This document shows positions 1 through 6,516 of a DNA stretch of 17,972 nucleotides, in pieces (the first letter of the stretch is position 1; the number at the start of each line of letters is the position of its first letter). Source of the DNA: Streptococcus sp. UBA6071 (GTDB taxonomy: Bacteria; Bacillota; Bacilli; Lactobacillales; Streptococcaceae). Below the pieces are notes generated by a model that had not been told where the DNA came from, did not search any database, and saw nothing but the letters and a program-made list of their open reading frames with translations. The DNA lies in contig DIXV01000093.1 in assembly GCA_002436115.1 (NCBI GenBank), positions 1,051-19,022 of the forward strand. Direction: 5' to 3'. The position numbers were made by a program, and so were the translations under genes.

Positions 1-286
1 TTTTTGTTTCAAGTTCTTTTTCCAATGTGTCAAGTCTGATATATCCTGAAATAATATCAATATTTTCTTTTACATGATGAATTTTAACATCGTTAGTAGC
101 TTTAAAAATATTTGCTACAGTCCCTTCAGTTTCAAATAAATTGTAGGTCTGTGTCAAATTACATTGATGATCTAAATCAAGTAATAAGATTTTCTTTCCT
201 TTTTTAGCTAGCCACTCTCCATAATTATAGACAAGAGTGGTTTTTCCTACTCCGCCTTTTATAGCAGCAAATGTTATTATCTTCAC
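1..286 (-). CDS. ParA/Soj-family ATPase, N-terminal part (runs off window)
   Basis: The first 95 residues are visible and the C-terminus lies beyond base 1. The deviant Walker A motif KGGVGKTT sits at residues 10-17, and the strand LLIDLDHQCNLTQ (about 34-46) is the Walker A' region of ParA/MinD ATPases. These proteins dimerise on ATP, bind DNA non-specifically and position plasmids, chromosomes or integrative elements; some also repress their own gene. The start is GTG at 286 with an AAGGAGG Shine-Dalgarno 7 bases upstream. The in-frame alternatives fail: the nearby upstream ATG reads ATG-CTG-TGA. Its own promoter and a double palindromic operator lie just upstream. A solitary ParA here could mark an integrated mobile element or a plasmid-like remnant to the left, which cannot be seen. 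Family call is solid; the role is unknown. Confidence 0.88.
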   Translation of the reverse strand, partial: MKIITFAAIKGGVGKTTLVYNYGEWLAKKGKKILLLDLDHQCNLTQTYNLFETEGTVANIFKATNDVKIHHVKENIDIISGYIRLDTLEKELETK

Positions 287-312
287 AGCATTTCCTCCTT
301 ATCTTTACTAAT

Positions 313-340
313 ATTATATCATAATAAATATATTTATCAA
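313..340 (-). promoter_or_regulatory. SigA-type promoter of the parA-like gene
   Basis: Reading the minus strand, TTGATA (335-340) is followed by a 16-bp spacer and TATAAT (313-318), with TG one base before the -10, making it an extended -10. The distance to the GTG start is about 27 bases, so the leader is short. Confidence 0.75.
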
Positions 341-355
341 CATAAATATATTTAT
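324..355. promoter_or_regulatory. Two identical 14-bp palindromes: probable operator of the parA-like gene
   Basis: The perfect palindrome ATAAATATATTTAT occurs at 324-337 and again at 342-355, separated by CAAC, giving 18 bp start to start. The first copy covers the spacer and the edge of the -35 element; the second lies directly upstream. A repeated dyad across a promoter is what an autorepressor or a partition-site protein would use. AT richness raises the chance of a random dyad, but two identical copies are unlikely by chance. No binding protein is identified. Confidence 0.6.
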
Positions 356-371
356 AAATCACAACAAAAGT

Positions 372-404
372 GCTATTCATTACAAATTTATGACCATTCA
401 TTAC
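372..404 (+). promoter_or_regulatory. Phased direct repeat: probable LytTR response-regulator box for the pheromone gene
   Basis: ATTCATTAC occurs at 375-383 and 396-404, that is two 9-bp repeats with a 12-bp spacer, exactly two helical turns apart. Extended, GCTATTCATTAC and ACCATTCATTAC match at 10 of 12 positions. The downstream copy resembles the ACCATTCA-type half-sites I recall for BlpR/SilA-like regulators. The pair sits 29 bp upstream of the -10 box of the peptide gene, in the position expected for an activator of the ComE/BlpR class, and the cognate LytTR regulator is encoded at 2047-2784. Confidence 0.65.
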
Positions 405-433
405 TTTTTAAAGCGTTTTCACGGAAATTGTAA

Positions 434-439
434 TATAAT
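434..439 (+). promoter_or_regulatory. -10 element of the pheromone gene promoter
   Basis: TATAAT lies 42 bases before the ATG. At the normal spacing (about 410-416) there is only AAAGCGT, nothing like TTGACA. A consensus -10 with no -35 fits a promoter that depends on an activator bound to the upstream repeats. Confidence 0.6.
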
Positions 440-481
440 AAATTTATAAAAATTAATCAATGAAAATAAGGAGTCAATATT

Positions 482-625
482 ATGAAAAAGCTAACAAATA
501 ACCCAAGTCTTGCTAAACAACATTCTTTAATTTCATCTAATGAACTAACACAAATTATTGGAGGAAGCGGATTCTCACTTTTTGATTATCTCTTTCCTTT
601 CAAAAAGACACACAAGAACGGTTAA
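482..625 (+). CDS. Double-glycine pheromone precursor, ComC/BlpC type
   Basis: This 47-aa peptide has an AAGGAG Shine-Dalgarno at 468-473. The leader (residues 1-28) has the ComC/bacteriocin form: polar N-terminus, SSNELTQIIGG, with cleavage expected after G27-G28. The predicted mature peptide is 19 residues, SGFSLFDYLFPFKKTHKNG: an aromatic amphipathic stretch followed by a basic tail, with no cysteine. The IIGG-SG junction closely recalls S. mutans ComC, whose CSP begins SGSLSTFF (from memory). Export and trimming would need a ComAB/BlpAB-type peptidase-containing ABC transporter, which is not in the window. It converges on the kinase-regulator pair at 704-2784, the likely receptor system. 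A small bacteriocin is the alternative; short length, basic tail, single copy and adjacent kinase favour a signal. No gene symbol is assigned because the ortholog class (ComC, BlpC or SilCR) cannot be settled. Confidence 0.82.
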   Translation: MKKLTNNPSLAKQHSLISSNELTQIIGGSGFSLFDYLFPFKKTHKNG

Positions 626-649
626 TACACCTGTGAGCTCTTTAAGTTT

Positions 650-699
650 ATAAAAAGCCTCTATGAAGAAATCAGTATATCTTCATAGAGGCTTTTTAT
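650..699. terminator. Bidirectional rho-independent terminator between pheromone and kinase genes
   Basis: A perfect 20-bp stem (650-669 with 680-699) has a 10-nt loop and ends in A5/T5 on both sides. It serves the rightward peptide gene and the leftward kinase gene, whose stop is at 704-706. Confidence 0.9.
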
Positions 700-703
700 G
701 AGT

Positions 704-2047
704 TTATTCAATAAATAATAATTCTTGAGTGAATTTATAATTGTGACTGTTAGTTGATAAGCTAATTTTATGGTATTTATTGATAATACTTTTGACATTA
801 GCTAAACCAATTCCTCGATTGTCACCTTTACTTGAATATCCATATTGATAGATTGTATCAATATTAATTTGTTTTTCTAGTGTAGTATTCTCGATGAATA
901 AAATTTTACGTTGCCCATCTTGGAAATATGCAAAACTGATATTACCTTCATCACACTTTTCTGTTGCTTCTATAGCATTGTCCAATAAAATAGAAAGCAT
1001 GGTAATAAAGTCAATCACTTCTATATTCGGAACATCAATTGTATCATCAATTTCAACAGATATTCCTATTCCTTTTTGTTGCGCTTCAATCATTTTGGCA
1101 GATAATATACTTTTCATCGCTGGATTTTGAATATTAGATAATCTTGCAATATCATATTTCCCTTTATAAAATTTCTTGTCTGAATCAGCAATCACAGAAT
1201 TATAAATAGATCTAATTAGAGAAATATCCTCATCCTTTATTGCTTCATTTAAACTAACTAAAATATTTGTATAATCATGTCTAAAACTCCTAATTTCGCG
1301 ATATAATGATTCAACATGATTGCTATACTGAGATAAATCCGCTACTTGTCGATCTTTTAAATTTTGAAGCTCTTTTTCTTTTTTTGATTTCTCAAAATAA
1401 TTTAAATACAACAGTCCTATCGTAAATAAAGCAAAATAGATTAGCAAGACATTAGTTCGAACAAAATAAGTATCCCAAATGCTGTTATAAGCACCTGCTT
1501 CAACAGCATTTTCTAATAGAATATTTCCTCTAATCAAAATAAAGTAGGTAATAAAAAGGACATTCAAACCTAAAAATATAGGTCGTAAATCCTTATCCTC
1601 AGTATCAACCCTAAGATACTCTGTTTCAATCCTTAATCCTTTGAAAAAATAAATATAAAATGGAATAAGTAACATAGGAAGTAGAATATTAAAAGCGATA
1701 CTGTTATTAAAATCTACAATTGATACCCCAAATAAAAATCTTAAATAGAGTCCAATTATTCTCTGAAACATATCTCCAATAACCATTGGAAGCAAGCCAT
1801 AAAATAACTTCTGAGTTCTATCCCAACCTGTTTTAAAAAATGGGATGGCAAATAAGAGAGCTGCAGGTTCTATAAGCTGATAAAACCTTCCTAGTATAAT
1901 ATATATTATTATTGTGAGAAATAATGATATTACTAGCTTCTTCTTTATTGAAATTTTTAATCCACTAATTTGTTCAAAAATCATCAAACGAATGAACATA
2001 GAGATTAAAAATAATATATCATAAATCGGAGAGAAATAAATAGACAT
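704..2047 (-). CDS. GHKL sensor histidine kinase, ComD/BlpH/AgrC class
   Basis: This is a 447-aa kinase. The N-terminal half (about 8-216) carries six to seven hydrophobic membrane segments, the peptide-sensing module of this class (HPK10). A short coiled linker (about 220-245) follows. The dimerisation/phosphoacceptor motif SFRHDYTNIL puts the phosphorylated histidine at H257. The ATPase domain has an N box with LLDNAIEA at 354-361 and a G box with GDNRGIGL at 408-415, as in HATPase_c_5 proteins. The start ATG overlaps the regulator's stop (TAATG), with a GGAG inside the regulator's last codons, so the two are translationally coupled. Convergence with a double-glycine peptide gene 79 bp away makes that peptide the probable ligand. 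S. mutans ComD is of similar size (about 440 aa, from memory). Confidence 0.9.
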   Translation of the reverse strand: MSIYFSPIYDILFLISMFIRLMIFEQISGLKISIKKKLVISLFLTIIIYIILGRFYQLIEPAALLFAIPFFKTGWDRTQKLFYGLLPMVIGDMFQRIIGLYLRFLFGVSIVDFNNSIAFNILLPMLLIPFYIYFFKGLRIETEYLRVDTEDKDLRPIFLGLNVLFITYFILIRGNILLENAVEAGAYNSIWDTYFVRTNVLLIYFALFTIGLLYLNYFEKSKKEKELQNLKDRQVADLSQYSNHVESLYREIRSFRHDYTNILVSLNEAIKDEDISLIRSIYNSVIADSDKKFYKGKYDIARLSNIQNPAMKSILSAKMIEAQQKGIGISVEIDDTIDVPNIEVIDFITMLSILLDNAIEATEKCDEGNISFAYFQDGQRKILFIENTTLEKQINIDTIYQYGYSSKGDNRGIGLANVKSIINKYHKISLSTNSHNYKFTQELLFIE

Positions 2048-2784
2048 TAACTATTCTCCACTAAATCTACTAATTGTTTTTGCTTCAGACGAGATACTAA
2101 GCAAGAATCTCCATTTTCAAAATAAACAATATGATTTGTTCTATCTACTTTTATAATATTAGCAGGATTAACAACATAGGCTCTATGAGCATGATAAAGA
2201 CAATCATCCGCCTTAGCAATTTCAGATACCTTTCCGTAAAATTCTTGCTGTCCTGTTTTAGTTTTTAATATTACTTTATGGATTGTAGTCGATGTTTCAA
2301 AATATAAAATATCGCTAAAAGGAACTTGAATATGGGCATTTTCTGTTTTATAGACAAAAGAATTTTCTGCAACCGTATGATCGATATTTTCAAAGGCATG
2401 CACAAGAACATCGTTGACAGCTTTTTGAAATTCAGTATTTGACAACCCTTTATCGATGAAATCTAAAGCTGATACTCGATATCGATAAGTCACAGGCATG
2501 AATTCAGAATGTGTTGTTACAAATACTATAATGGCATAAGGATCACGCTCACGAATCTCACGTGCAATCTCCATCCCTTTTCTTTCCTCACCCTTTATCT
2601 CAATATCCAAAAAGAAAAATTGATGATTCCCTGTTTCCTGGATAGCATCTAATAATTGATTTGGCTTTCCGAAAATTTCTAATGATTTATATTTTACCGA
2701 TGTTTCCTCAACACATGATAAAATTGCTTTCTCCAATCTAGATTGTTGAATAAAATCATCCTCTAAAATAAAAATATTTAACAT
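2047..2784 (-). CDS. LytTR-family response regulator, ComE/BlpR/AgrA class
   Basis: The protein is 245 aa. The receiver domain (1-125) has the acidic cluster E8-D9-D10, the phosphoacceptor D60 in FFFLDIEI and the conserved lysine K112 in FIDKG. The LytTR DNA-binding domain (about 137-240) includes the typical core around residues 196-209, with HRAYVVNP. I start at ATG 2784, five bases after AGGAG; an upstream in-frame ATG at 2808 has no comparable ribosome site. The gene overlaps the kinase start by one base. Regulators of this class activate promoters through paired 9-bp direct repeats about 21 bp apart, and such a pair lies before the pheromone gene at 372-404, suggesting a positive loop. 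Other targets are expected outside the window. Confidence 0.9.
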   Translation of the reverse strand: MLNIFILEDDFIQQSRLEKAILSCVEETSVKYKSLEIFGKPNQLLDAIQETGNHQFFFLDIEIKGEERKGMEIAREIRERDPYAIIVFVTTHSEFMPVTYRYRVSALDFIDKGLSNTEFQKAVNDVLVHAFENIDHTVAENSFVYKTENAHIQVPFSDILYFETSTTIHKVILKTKTGQQEFYGKVSEIAKADDCLYHAHRAYVVNPANIIKVDRTNHIVYFENGDSCLVSRLKQKQLVDLVENS

Positions 2785-2828
2785 AAAATCTCCTAAATCC
2801 ATTTCCAAAGTTTAAGTAATTCTTTTTT

Positions 2829-2857
2829 CTTATATCTTGAATAAGGAATATCCTCAA
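2829..2857 (-). promoter_or_regulatory. Possible promoter of the regulator-kinase operon
   Basis: On the minus strand TTGAGG (2852-2857), a 17-bp spacer and TATAAG (2829-2834) precede the regulator ATG by about 45 bases. Both hexamers deviate by one or two bases, consistent with weak basal expression. No copy of the 21-bp-phased repeat is apparent here, so the operon may not be strongly auto-induced. Confidence 0.45.
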
Positions 2858-2859
2858 CC

Positions 2860-2888
2860 TGAGAGAAGACCAAACAGGTCTTCTCTCA
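2860..2888. terminator. Hairpin after glnA, possible terminator
   Basis: A perfect 12-bp stem (TGAGAGAAGACC at 2860-2871 with 2877-2888, 5-nt loop) lies 45 bases after the glnA stop. It lacks a clear U tract on the minus strand, so it may be a weak terminator or an mRNA 3'-end stabiliser. Its edge abuts the proposed -35 of the regulator gene. Confidence 0.55.
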
Positions 2889-2933
2889 ACATTGGAAGTG
2901 GTCGCCCACCATCGTCGACAACATCTCTTTGTC

Positions 2934-4280
2934 TTAGTAAAGGTCTAAATAATTATCAATTTCCCATTGCGACACGAAGGTTGCATAGCTAGCCCATTCA
3001 ATCTTCTTGGCTTCTAGGAAGTTCGTAAAGATATGCTCACCTAAAGCTGATCTAACAACATCATCTTTACGAAGAGCTTTCAAGGCATTGTGAAGCGTTG
3101 ATGGTAAATCTGTAATCCCCGCAGCTTTACGTTCCTCATCTGTCATTGCATAGATGTTTGTCTCTACTGGTGCAGGAACCTCTAACTTGTTCTCAATACC
3201 GCTCAGACCGACTTCTAGCAAGACTGCCATTGTCAAATACGGGTTAGCCGTTGGGTCAACCGACCGCAATTCCAAACGTGTACTCATCCCACGAGAAGCT
3301 GGTACGCGTACTAATGGTGAGCGATTACGTCCTGCCCAAGCAACATAAACAGGTGCTTCAAAACCTGGCACTAAACGCTTATAAGAGTTAACCGTTGGGT
3401 TTGTAATAGCAGTGTAGTTATAGGCATGGTTGATCAAGCCCGCTAAGAAATGATAAGCATCACTTGAAAGTTGCATGCCATTTGGATCTTTCGGGTCAAA
3501 GAAAGCATTATTGCCGTCCATATCAAAAAGTGACATATTACAATGCATTCCAGAGCCATTAATACCATATTTTGGTTTTGCCATGAAAGTAGCGTACAAG
3601 CCATGTTTCCGAGCAATCGTCTTAACCACTAGCTTGAAGATTTGGATCTTGTCACAAGCGTTTAAAACATCTGCATATTTGAAATCAATCTCGTGCTGGC
3701 CTACAGCAACCTCATGGTGAGAAGCCTCAACTTCAAAATTCATTTCCGTTAAAACATTGACAATTTCACGACGGGTATAGTCCGCTAAATCTGTTGGAGC
3801 AAGATCGAAATAGCCACCTTTATCATTAACCTCAAGTGTTGGTTCGCCATTGCTATCCATCTTAAAGAGGAAGAACTCTGGTTCTGGACCTAAGTTGAAA
3901 GAGGCATAGCCTAGGTCTGTCATATGACCAAGCGCTCTCTTCAAGTTACCACGAGGGTCTCCAGCAAATGGTTTGCCTTCTGCTGTATAGACATCACAAA
4001 TCAAGCCTGCGACAGATCCATTTTCGTCTCCCCAAGGAAAGACTATCCAAGTGTCAAGATCTGGATAAAGATACATATCAGACTCATTGATGCGAACAAA
4101 CCCTTCGATAGAAGAGCCGTCAAACATCACTTTGTTTGCCAAGACTTTATCTATTTGTTCTTCAGTTGCAGGAATTTCGACGTTTTTCAAGGTGCCTAAA
4201 ATGTCTGTAAACATTAGGCGTAAGAAAGTAACGTTTTTTTCTTTGATTTCACGACGAATGTCAGCTGCTGTGATTGCCAT
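2934..4280 (-). CDS. glnA: Glutamine synthetase type I (GlnA)
   Basis: The protein is 448 aa and makes glutamine from glutamate, ammonia and ATP in the cytosol as a dodecamer. It shows FTDILG near 24-29, FDGSSIEGF at 53-61, the metal-binding region GPEPEFFLF (131-139), the ATP-site signature NGSGMHCN (241-248) and [18 protein letters not shown] (293-310). As in other Gram-positive GSI-alpha enzymes, the adenylylation region of enterobacterial GlnA is absent; control is expected through feedback inhibition and GlnR. The start is ATG 4280 behind AAGGAG; an upstream in-frame ATG at 4304 lies between glnR and this ribosome site and is not needed. It follows glnR by 30 bases in one operon. Confidence 0.97.
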   Translation of the reverse strand: MAITAADIRREIKEKNVTFLRLMFTDILGTLKNVEIPATEEQIDKVLANKVMFDGSSIEGFVRINESDMYLYPDLDTWIVFPWGDENGSVAGLICDVYTAEGKPFAGDPRGNLKRALGHMTDLGYASFNLGPEPEFFLFKMDSNGEPTLEVNDKGGYFDLAPTDLADYTRREIVNVLTEMNFEVEASHHEVAVGQHEIDFKYADVLNACDKIQIFKLVVKTIARKHGLYATFMAKPKYGINGSGMHCNMSLFDMDGNNAFFDPKDPNGMQLSSDAYHFLAGLINHAYNYTAITNPTVNSYKRLVPGFEAPVYVAWAGRNRSPLVRVPASRGMSTRLELRSVDPTANPYLTMAVLLEVGLSGIENKLEVPAPVETNIYAMTDEERKAAGITDLPSTLHNALKALRKDDVVRSALGEHIFTNFLEAKKIEWASYATFVSQWEIDNYLDLY

Positions 4281-4310
4281 TATTGGTCTCCTTTTCCCAA
4301 TCAATAAAGA

Positions 4311-4673
4311 TTATCTGCCAAATCGTCCATAAGGATTGGACGATGTAGTGAAACGACTTTGTTGCGAAAGTTCTCCGTGAAGAAGTTGCCGAACCTCGCT
4401 ATCTGTCAACTGCTGACGCTTCTTAGCTGCCTTTTGAGCATATTTACGTTTAATCTCGGCGATGTTAAGACCATCGGAAATGTAGTCTTTAATCTCAAGC
4501 AGATTATCCATATCATTTAATGAATACATCCGACGATTACCCTCATTTCGGTCAGGCTTAATCAAACCTTGATCTTCGTAATACCTAATCTGCCTAGCTG
4601 TCAAATCGGTTAGCTTCATGACACTGCCGATAGGAAAAACAGATAAATTTCGACGTAGTTCTTTTTCCTTCAC
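4311..4673 (-). CDS. glnR: MerR-family nitrogen repressor GlnR
   Basis: The protein is 120 aa. The winged helix-turn-helix lies at about 15-60, including KLTDLTARQIRYYEDQGLI, typical of MerR/GlnR/TnrA. A short C-terminal tail (SQQSRF...SNPYGRFGR) matches the region through which feedback-inhibited GlnA contacts GlnR in Bacilli. I start at GTG 4673, six bases after AGGAGG; an in-frame ATG further upstream has no ribosome site. GlnR represses its own operon with glnA when glutamine is plentiful, and in streptococci it also acts on glutamine uptake and glutamate dehydrogenase genes. The matching operator is at 4728-4744. Confidence 0.96.
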   Translation of the reverse strand: MKEKELRRNLSVFPIGSVMKLTDLTARQIRYYEDQGLIKPDRNEGNRRMYSLNDMDNLLEIKDYISDGLNIAEIKRKYAQKAAKKRQQLTDSEVRQLLHGELSQQSRFTTSSNPYGRFGR

Positions 4674-4692
4674 GATTACCCTCCTGCACTCC

Positions 4693-4720
4693 ATTATAAC
4701 GCATTTTTTTTATTTGTCAA
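4693..4720 (-). promoter_or_regulatory. Promoter of the glnRA operon
   Basis: TTGACA (4715-4720), a 16-bp spacer and TATAAT (4693-4698) on the minus strand, a near-consensus SigA promoter. Transcription starts about 15 bases before the glnR GTG. Confidence 0.88.
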
Positions 4721-4727
4721 GTTTCTA

Positions 4728-4744
4728 TGTTAGAAAATCTAACA
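4728..4744. promoter_or_regulatory. GlnR operator
   Basis: TGTTAGAAAATCTAACA is a perfect 17-bp dyad and matches the GlnR/TnrA consensus TGTNA-N7-TNACA. It lies 7 bp upstream of the -35 of glnRA. It also contains the TAG stop codon (4739-4741) of the preceding gene. Confidence 0.9.
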
Positions 4745-5257
4745 TTGTTTTTTATCGATATATTTCCGCTTGATTGCCCGCCAATCAGAATTCACTAAAA
4801 TAGCGATAAAGACGCCGACAAAAGTTTCAAACACTCTGACCAAACTATAGATAATGCGGCTACCCGAAGGAACCGATAAGGCAATGATTAAAAAAGCAGA
4901 AACCCCACCAATCACACCTGCCTTATTATTTAAGGCGACATTAGCCGTTATCGTCATCATGGTAAAGATGGGAACAAAAATTAAGGTTACCCAGTGAGCT
5001 GACCCCGTCGCTTGTTCAATCAGGAAATATAGAATCGCACAAAGACCACCAATTGAGTTCCCTAAAATCCGAGAAGATCCAAAGTGTATGCTGGAATCAA
5101 AATCTTCTCGCAGGCTAAAAACGGCTGTTAGTGCTGAGATTTGAACCCCTTCCCAGCCCATTATATTGAACAGAAGAATGACCAGAAAAACAGCCAAACC
5201 TGATTTAATCACACGCATCCCTGGTCGAACCTTTCGCCAGTTAAATTTAATACTCAT
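4739..5257 (-). CDS. FUSC/aromatic-acid-exporter-type membrane protein
   Basis: The protein is 172 aa and the start is ATG 5257, six bases after GGAGG. It carries a basic N-terminus (KFNWRKVRPGMRVIKSGLAV), four to five membrane segments (about 15-35, 38-52, 65-85, 90-130, 135-155) and a basic C-terminus. The opening R-PG-R-xIKxGLAxFL and the ALTAVFSLREDFxxSxxFG(x)SRILGN stretch are typical of streptococcal proteins annotated as aromatic acid exporter family or FUSC (DUF939-like). Substrate unknown. It is a conserved neighbour between pgk and glnR in streptococci, as I recall. Its stop lies inside the GlnR operator, so GlnR bound there could block read-through into glnRA. Confidence 0.7.
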   Translation of the reverse strand: MSIKFNWRKVRPGMRVIKSGLAVFLVILLFNIMGWEGVQISALTAVFSLREDFDSSIHFGSSRILGNSIGGLCAILYFLIEQATGSAHWVTLIFVPIFTMMTITANVALNNKAGVIGGVSAFLIIALSVPSGSRIIYSLVRVFETFVGVFIAILVNSDWRAIKRKYIDKKQC

Positions 5258-5283
5258 TGATGCCTCCATATTTAATCTTTTTT

Positions 5284-5292
5284 ATTATAACA
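5284..5292 (-). promoter_or_regulatory. Extended -10 promoter of the FUSC-type gene
   Basis: TGTTATAAT on the minus strand has the TGn extension of a strong -10. No convincing -35 is visible. The leader is about 20 bases. Confidence 0.55.
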
Positions 5293-5343
5293 TCTTCCCT
5301 AAAATATTTAAAGTACAGAAAATCTACTTTTAGCTACAATTAA

Positions 5344-5366
5344 GCTACATTTTAGAAAAATGTAGC
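5344..5366. other. Small dyad upstream of the FUSC-type gene
   Basis: A 10-bp inverted repeat, GCTACATTTT (5344-5353) with AAAATGTAGC (5357-5366), has a 3-base centre. A further partial copy of AGCTACA lies beside it at about 5331-5338. It sits about 50 bp upstream of the extended -10, where a regulator could bind; no family consensus is recognised. Confidence 0.3.
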
Positions 5367-5443
5367 CAAACTATCAAGATACGTTTAGGAAAGCAGGCAA
5401 ACAAGCTCGAGCTAACCTCTCAACCTCCTTATCATTTCGACAA

Positions 5444-5478
5444 AATTGGGGCTGGAAAATCATTTTCCAGCCCCAATT
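5444..5478. terminator. Terminator of the amino-acid-binding lipoprotein gene
   Basis: Perfect 17-bp arms (5444-5460 and 5462-5478) have a GGGGCTGG core and a one-base centre, so the real loop must open a few pairs. The last arm ends in AATTTTG on the minus strand. It lies directly after the stop at 5487. Confidence 0.8.
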
Positions 5479-5486
5479 GTAAATCA

Positions 5487-6308
5487 TTATTCCGCCTTAT
5501 CAGCTGTCACAGACTGCGTAAAAGCTTCTTGAACATATTCTTCGTATTTCCCTGATTCGGTCAATTCCTTGATGACTTGATCAACCACTTCCTTAAGCTC
5601 GCTATCTCCTTTCGTTAAAGCCACAGCGTAAGCGTCTGTTTCAGATGAGTCTAATGTAATCGAGGCCAAGCCTAAACTAGGGTTGTTCTCAATATAGCCC
5701 TGTGCTATGGGACCTTCTAAAACAACTGCCTTGACCTTGCCAGACAAGAGTTCATTAACCATAGCGCCGACAGAGGCCAAAGAGACTGAGTTGATGCCTG
5801 TCAATTGTTCTTTAGCAACAGCCTCTTGAACCGATCCTTTTTGAACAGCCACGGATTGACCTGACAAACTATCTGTTGAGGTATACTTATCTGCATCTGC
5901 TAGTTGAATCAGGACAACATTTTTAGCCCTATAGTACGGTTCCGAAAAATCATAGACTTTTTCCCGTTCGCTTGTTGCAGAGATTCCTGAAATAGCTAAG
6001 TCTGCTTTACCAGACTGTAGACTATTAAGAACATTGTCAAAGCTCATCTCTGACAGAACTAGTTCAACACCAAGTGCATCAGCAATGGCCTGAGCCAACT
6101 TAACATCCGATCCTAGGATTTGATTTTTTCCATCCACTAGAGCCTTAAATTCAAAAGGTGCAAATTCAGGATTCATGGCAACCACTAATTGCCCCTTCTC
6201 CTTAATCTTATCAACACTGGTACCACTGTTCGACTCCTTGTCACCACTACAGGCTACCAAGGCAAAGACAGAGATAACCCCCAACAAACATATCATTATT
6301 TTTTTCAT
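5487..6308 (-). CDS. Amino-acid ABC transporter substrate-binding lipoprotein (SBP family 3), arginine-linked
   Basis: The protein is 273 aa. A lipoprotein signal peptide (1-19) ends in the lipobox LVAC with lipidated C20, so the protein is anchored outside the membrane. The mature part is a bilobed family 3 binding protein, with VAMNPEFAPFEF after the signal, DLAISGISATSEREKVYDFSEPYY in lobe 2 entry and a C-terminal KGDSELKEVVDQVIKELTESGKYEEY. I use ATG 6308, eight bases after AGGA, rather than the TTG two codons upstream. No permease or ATPase is adjacent, so it must share a transporter encoded elsewhere. An ArgR-like box overlaps its -10 and it diverges from argGH, so arginine, or a precursor such as ornithine or citrulline, is the best guess for the ligand; that is inference. 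Confidence 0.88.
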   Translation of the reverse strand: MKKIMICLLGVISVFALVACSGDKESNSGTSVDKIKEKGQLVVAMNPEFAPFEFKALVDGKNQILGSDVKLAQAIADALGVELVLSEMSFDNVLNSLQSGKADLAISGISATSEREKVYDFSEPYYRAKNVVLIQLADADKYTSTDSLSGQSVAVQKGSVQEAVAKEQLTGINSVSLASVGAMVNELLSGKVKAVVLEGPIAQGYIENNPSLGLASITLDSSETDAYAVALTKGDSELKEVVDQVIKELTESGKYEEYVQEAFTQSVTADKAE

Positions 6309-6333
6309 GAGCAAGATCCTTTTTTTATTTTAT

Positions 6334-6347
6334 TGAATAATAATGCA
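6334..6347. promoter_or_regulatory. ArgR/AhrC-type box at the binding-protein promoter
   Basis: TGAAT-AATA-ATGCA is an imperfect dyad of the ARG-box form (TGNAT, 4-base centre, ATNCA) bound by ArgR hexamers. It touches the -10 hexamer and covers the probable transcription start, so binding would repress. Confidence 0.65.
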
Positions 6348-6375
6348 TTTTACTGGAATTTTTATAAAATGTCAA
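6347..6375 (-). promoter_or_regulatory. Promoter of the substrate-binding protein gene
   Basis: TTGACA (6370-6375), a 17-bp spacer and TAAAAT (6347-6352) on the minus strand, followed at once by an ArgR-type box. Confidence 0.8.
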
Positions 6376-6437
6376 GCAATTATTGAAAAAATATTCCATT
6401 TTTAGCCTCGAAAAAACAAAAAAAGCCCAAAAAAGTG

Positions 6438-6466
6438 TTGACAAAAGCATAAATATGCATTATAAT
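6438..6466 (+). promoter_or_regulatory. Promoter of argGH
   Basis: Perfect consensus: TTGACA (6438-6443), 17-bp spacer, TATAAT (6461-6466). Such a strong promoter fits a gene pair held down by a repressor. The leader to the argG ATG is about 45 bases. Confidence 0.9.
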
Positions 6467-6470
6467 GCAT
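6447..6470. promoter_or_regulatory. ArgR/AhrC-type operator over the argG promoter
   Basis: ATGCATTATAATGCAT (6455-6470) is a perfect 16-bp palindrome that contains the -10 hexamer. A second, overlapping near-dyad GCATAAATATGC (6447-6458) extends it upstream, giving the tandem-box layout typical of arginine-regulated promoters. Confidence 0.72.
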
Positions 6471-6516
6471 GGTATACTTATTTAAATCTAAACACACTAT
6501 AGAAAAGAGATGAATT

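Noticed and set aside
324..404. CRISPR-like or iteron array in the repeats left of the pheromone gene
   Set aside because: Only two copies of each repeat exist, with promoter-related spacing; no further units follow.
2047..2808. Longer regulator start at ATG 2808 (253 aa)
   Set aside because: AGGAG lies five bases before ATG 2784, and the receiver domain begins there (MLNIFILEDD), as in related regulators.
2860..2888. Hairpin after glnA as a regulator-binding dyad for the quorum-sensing operon
   Set aside because: It does not resemble the 9-bp direct repeats before the pheromone gene, and its position after glnA fits a 3'-end structure better.
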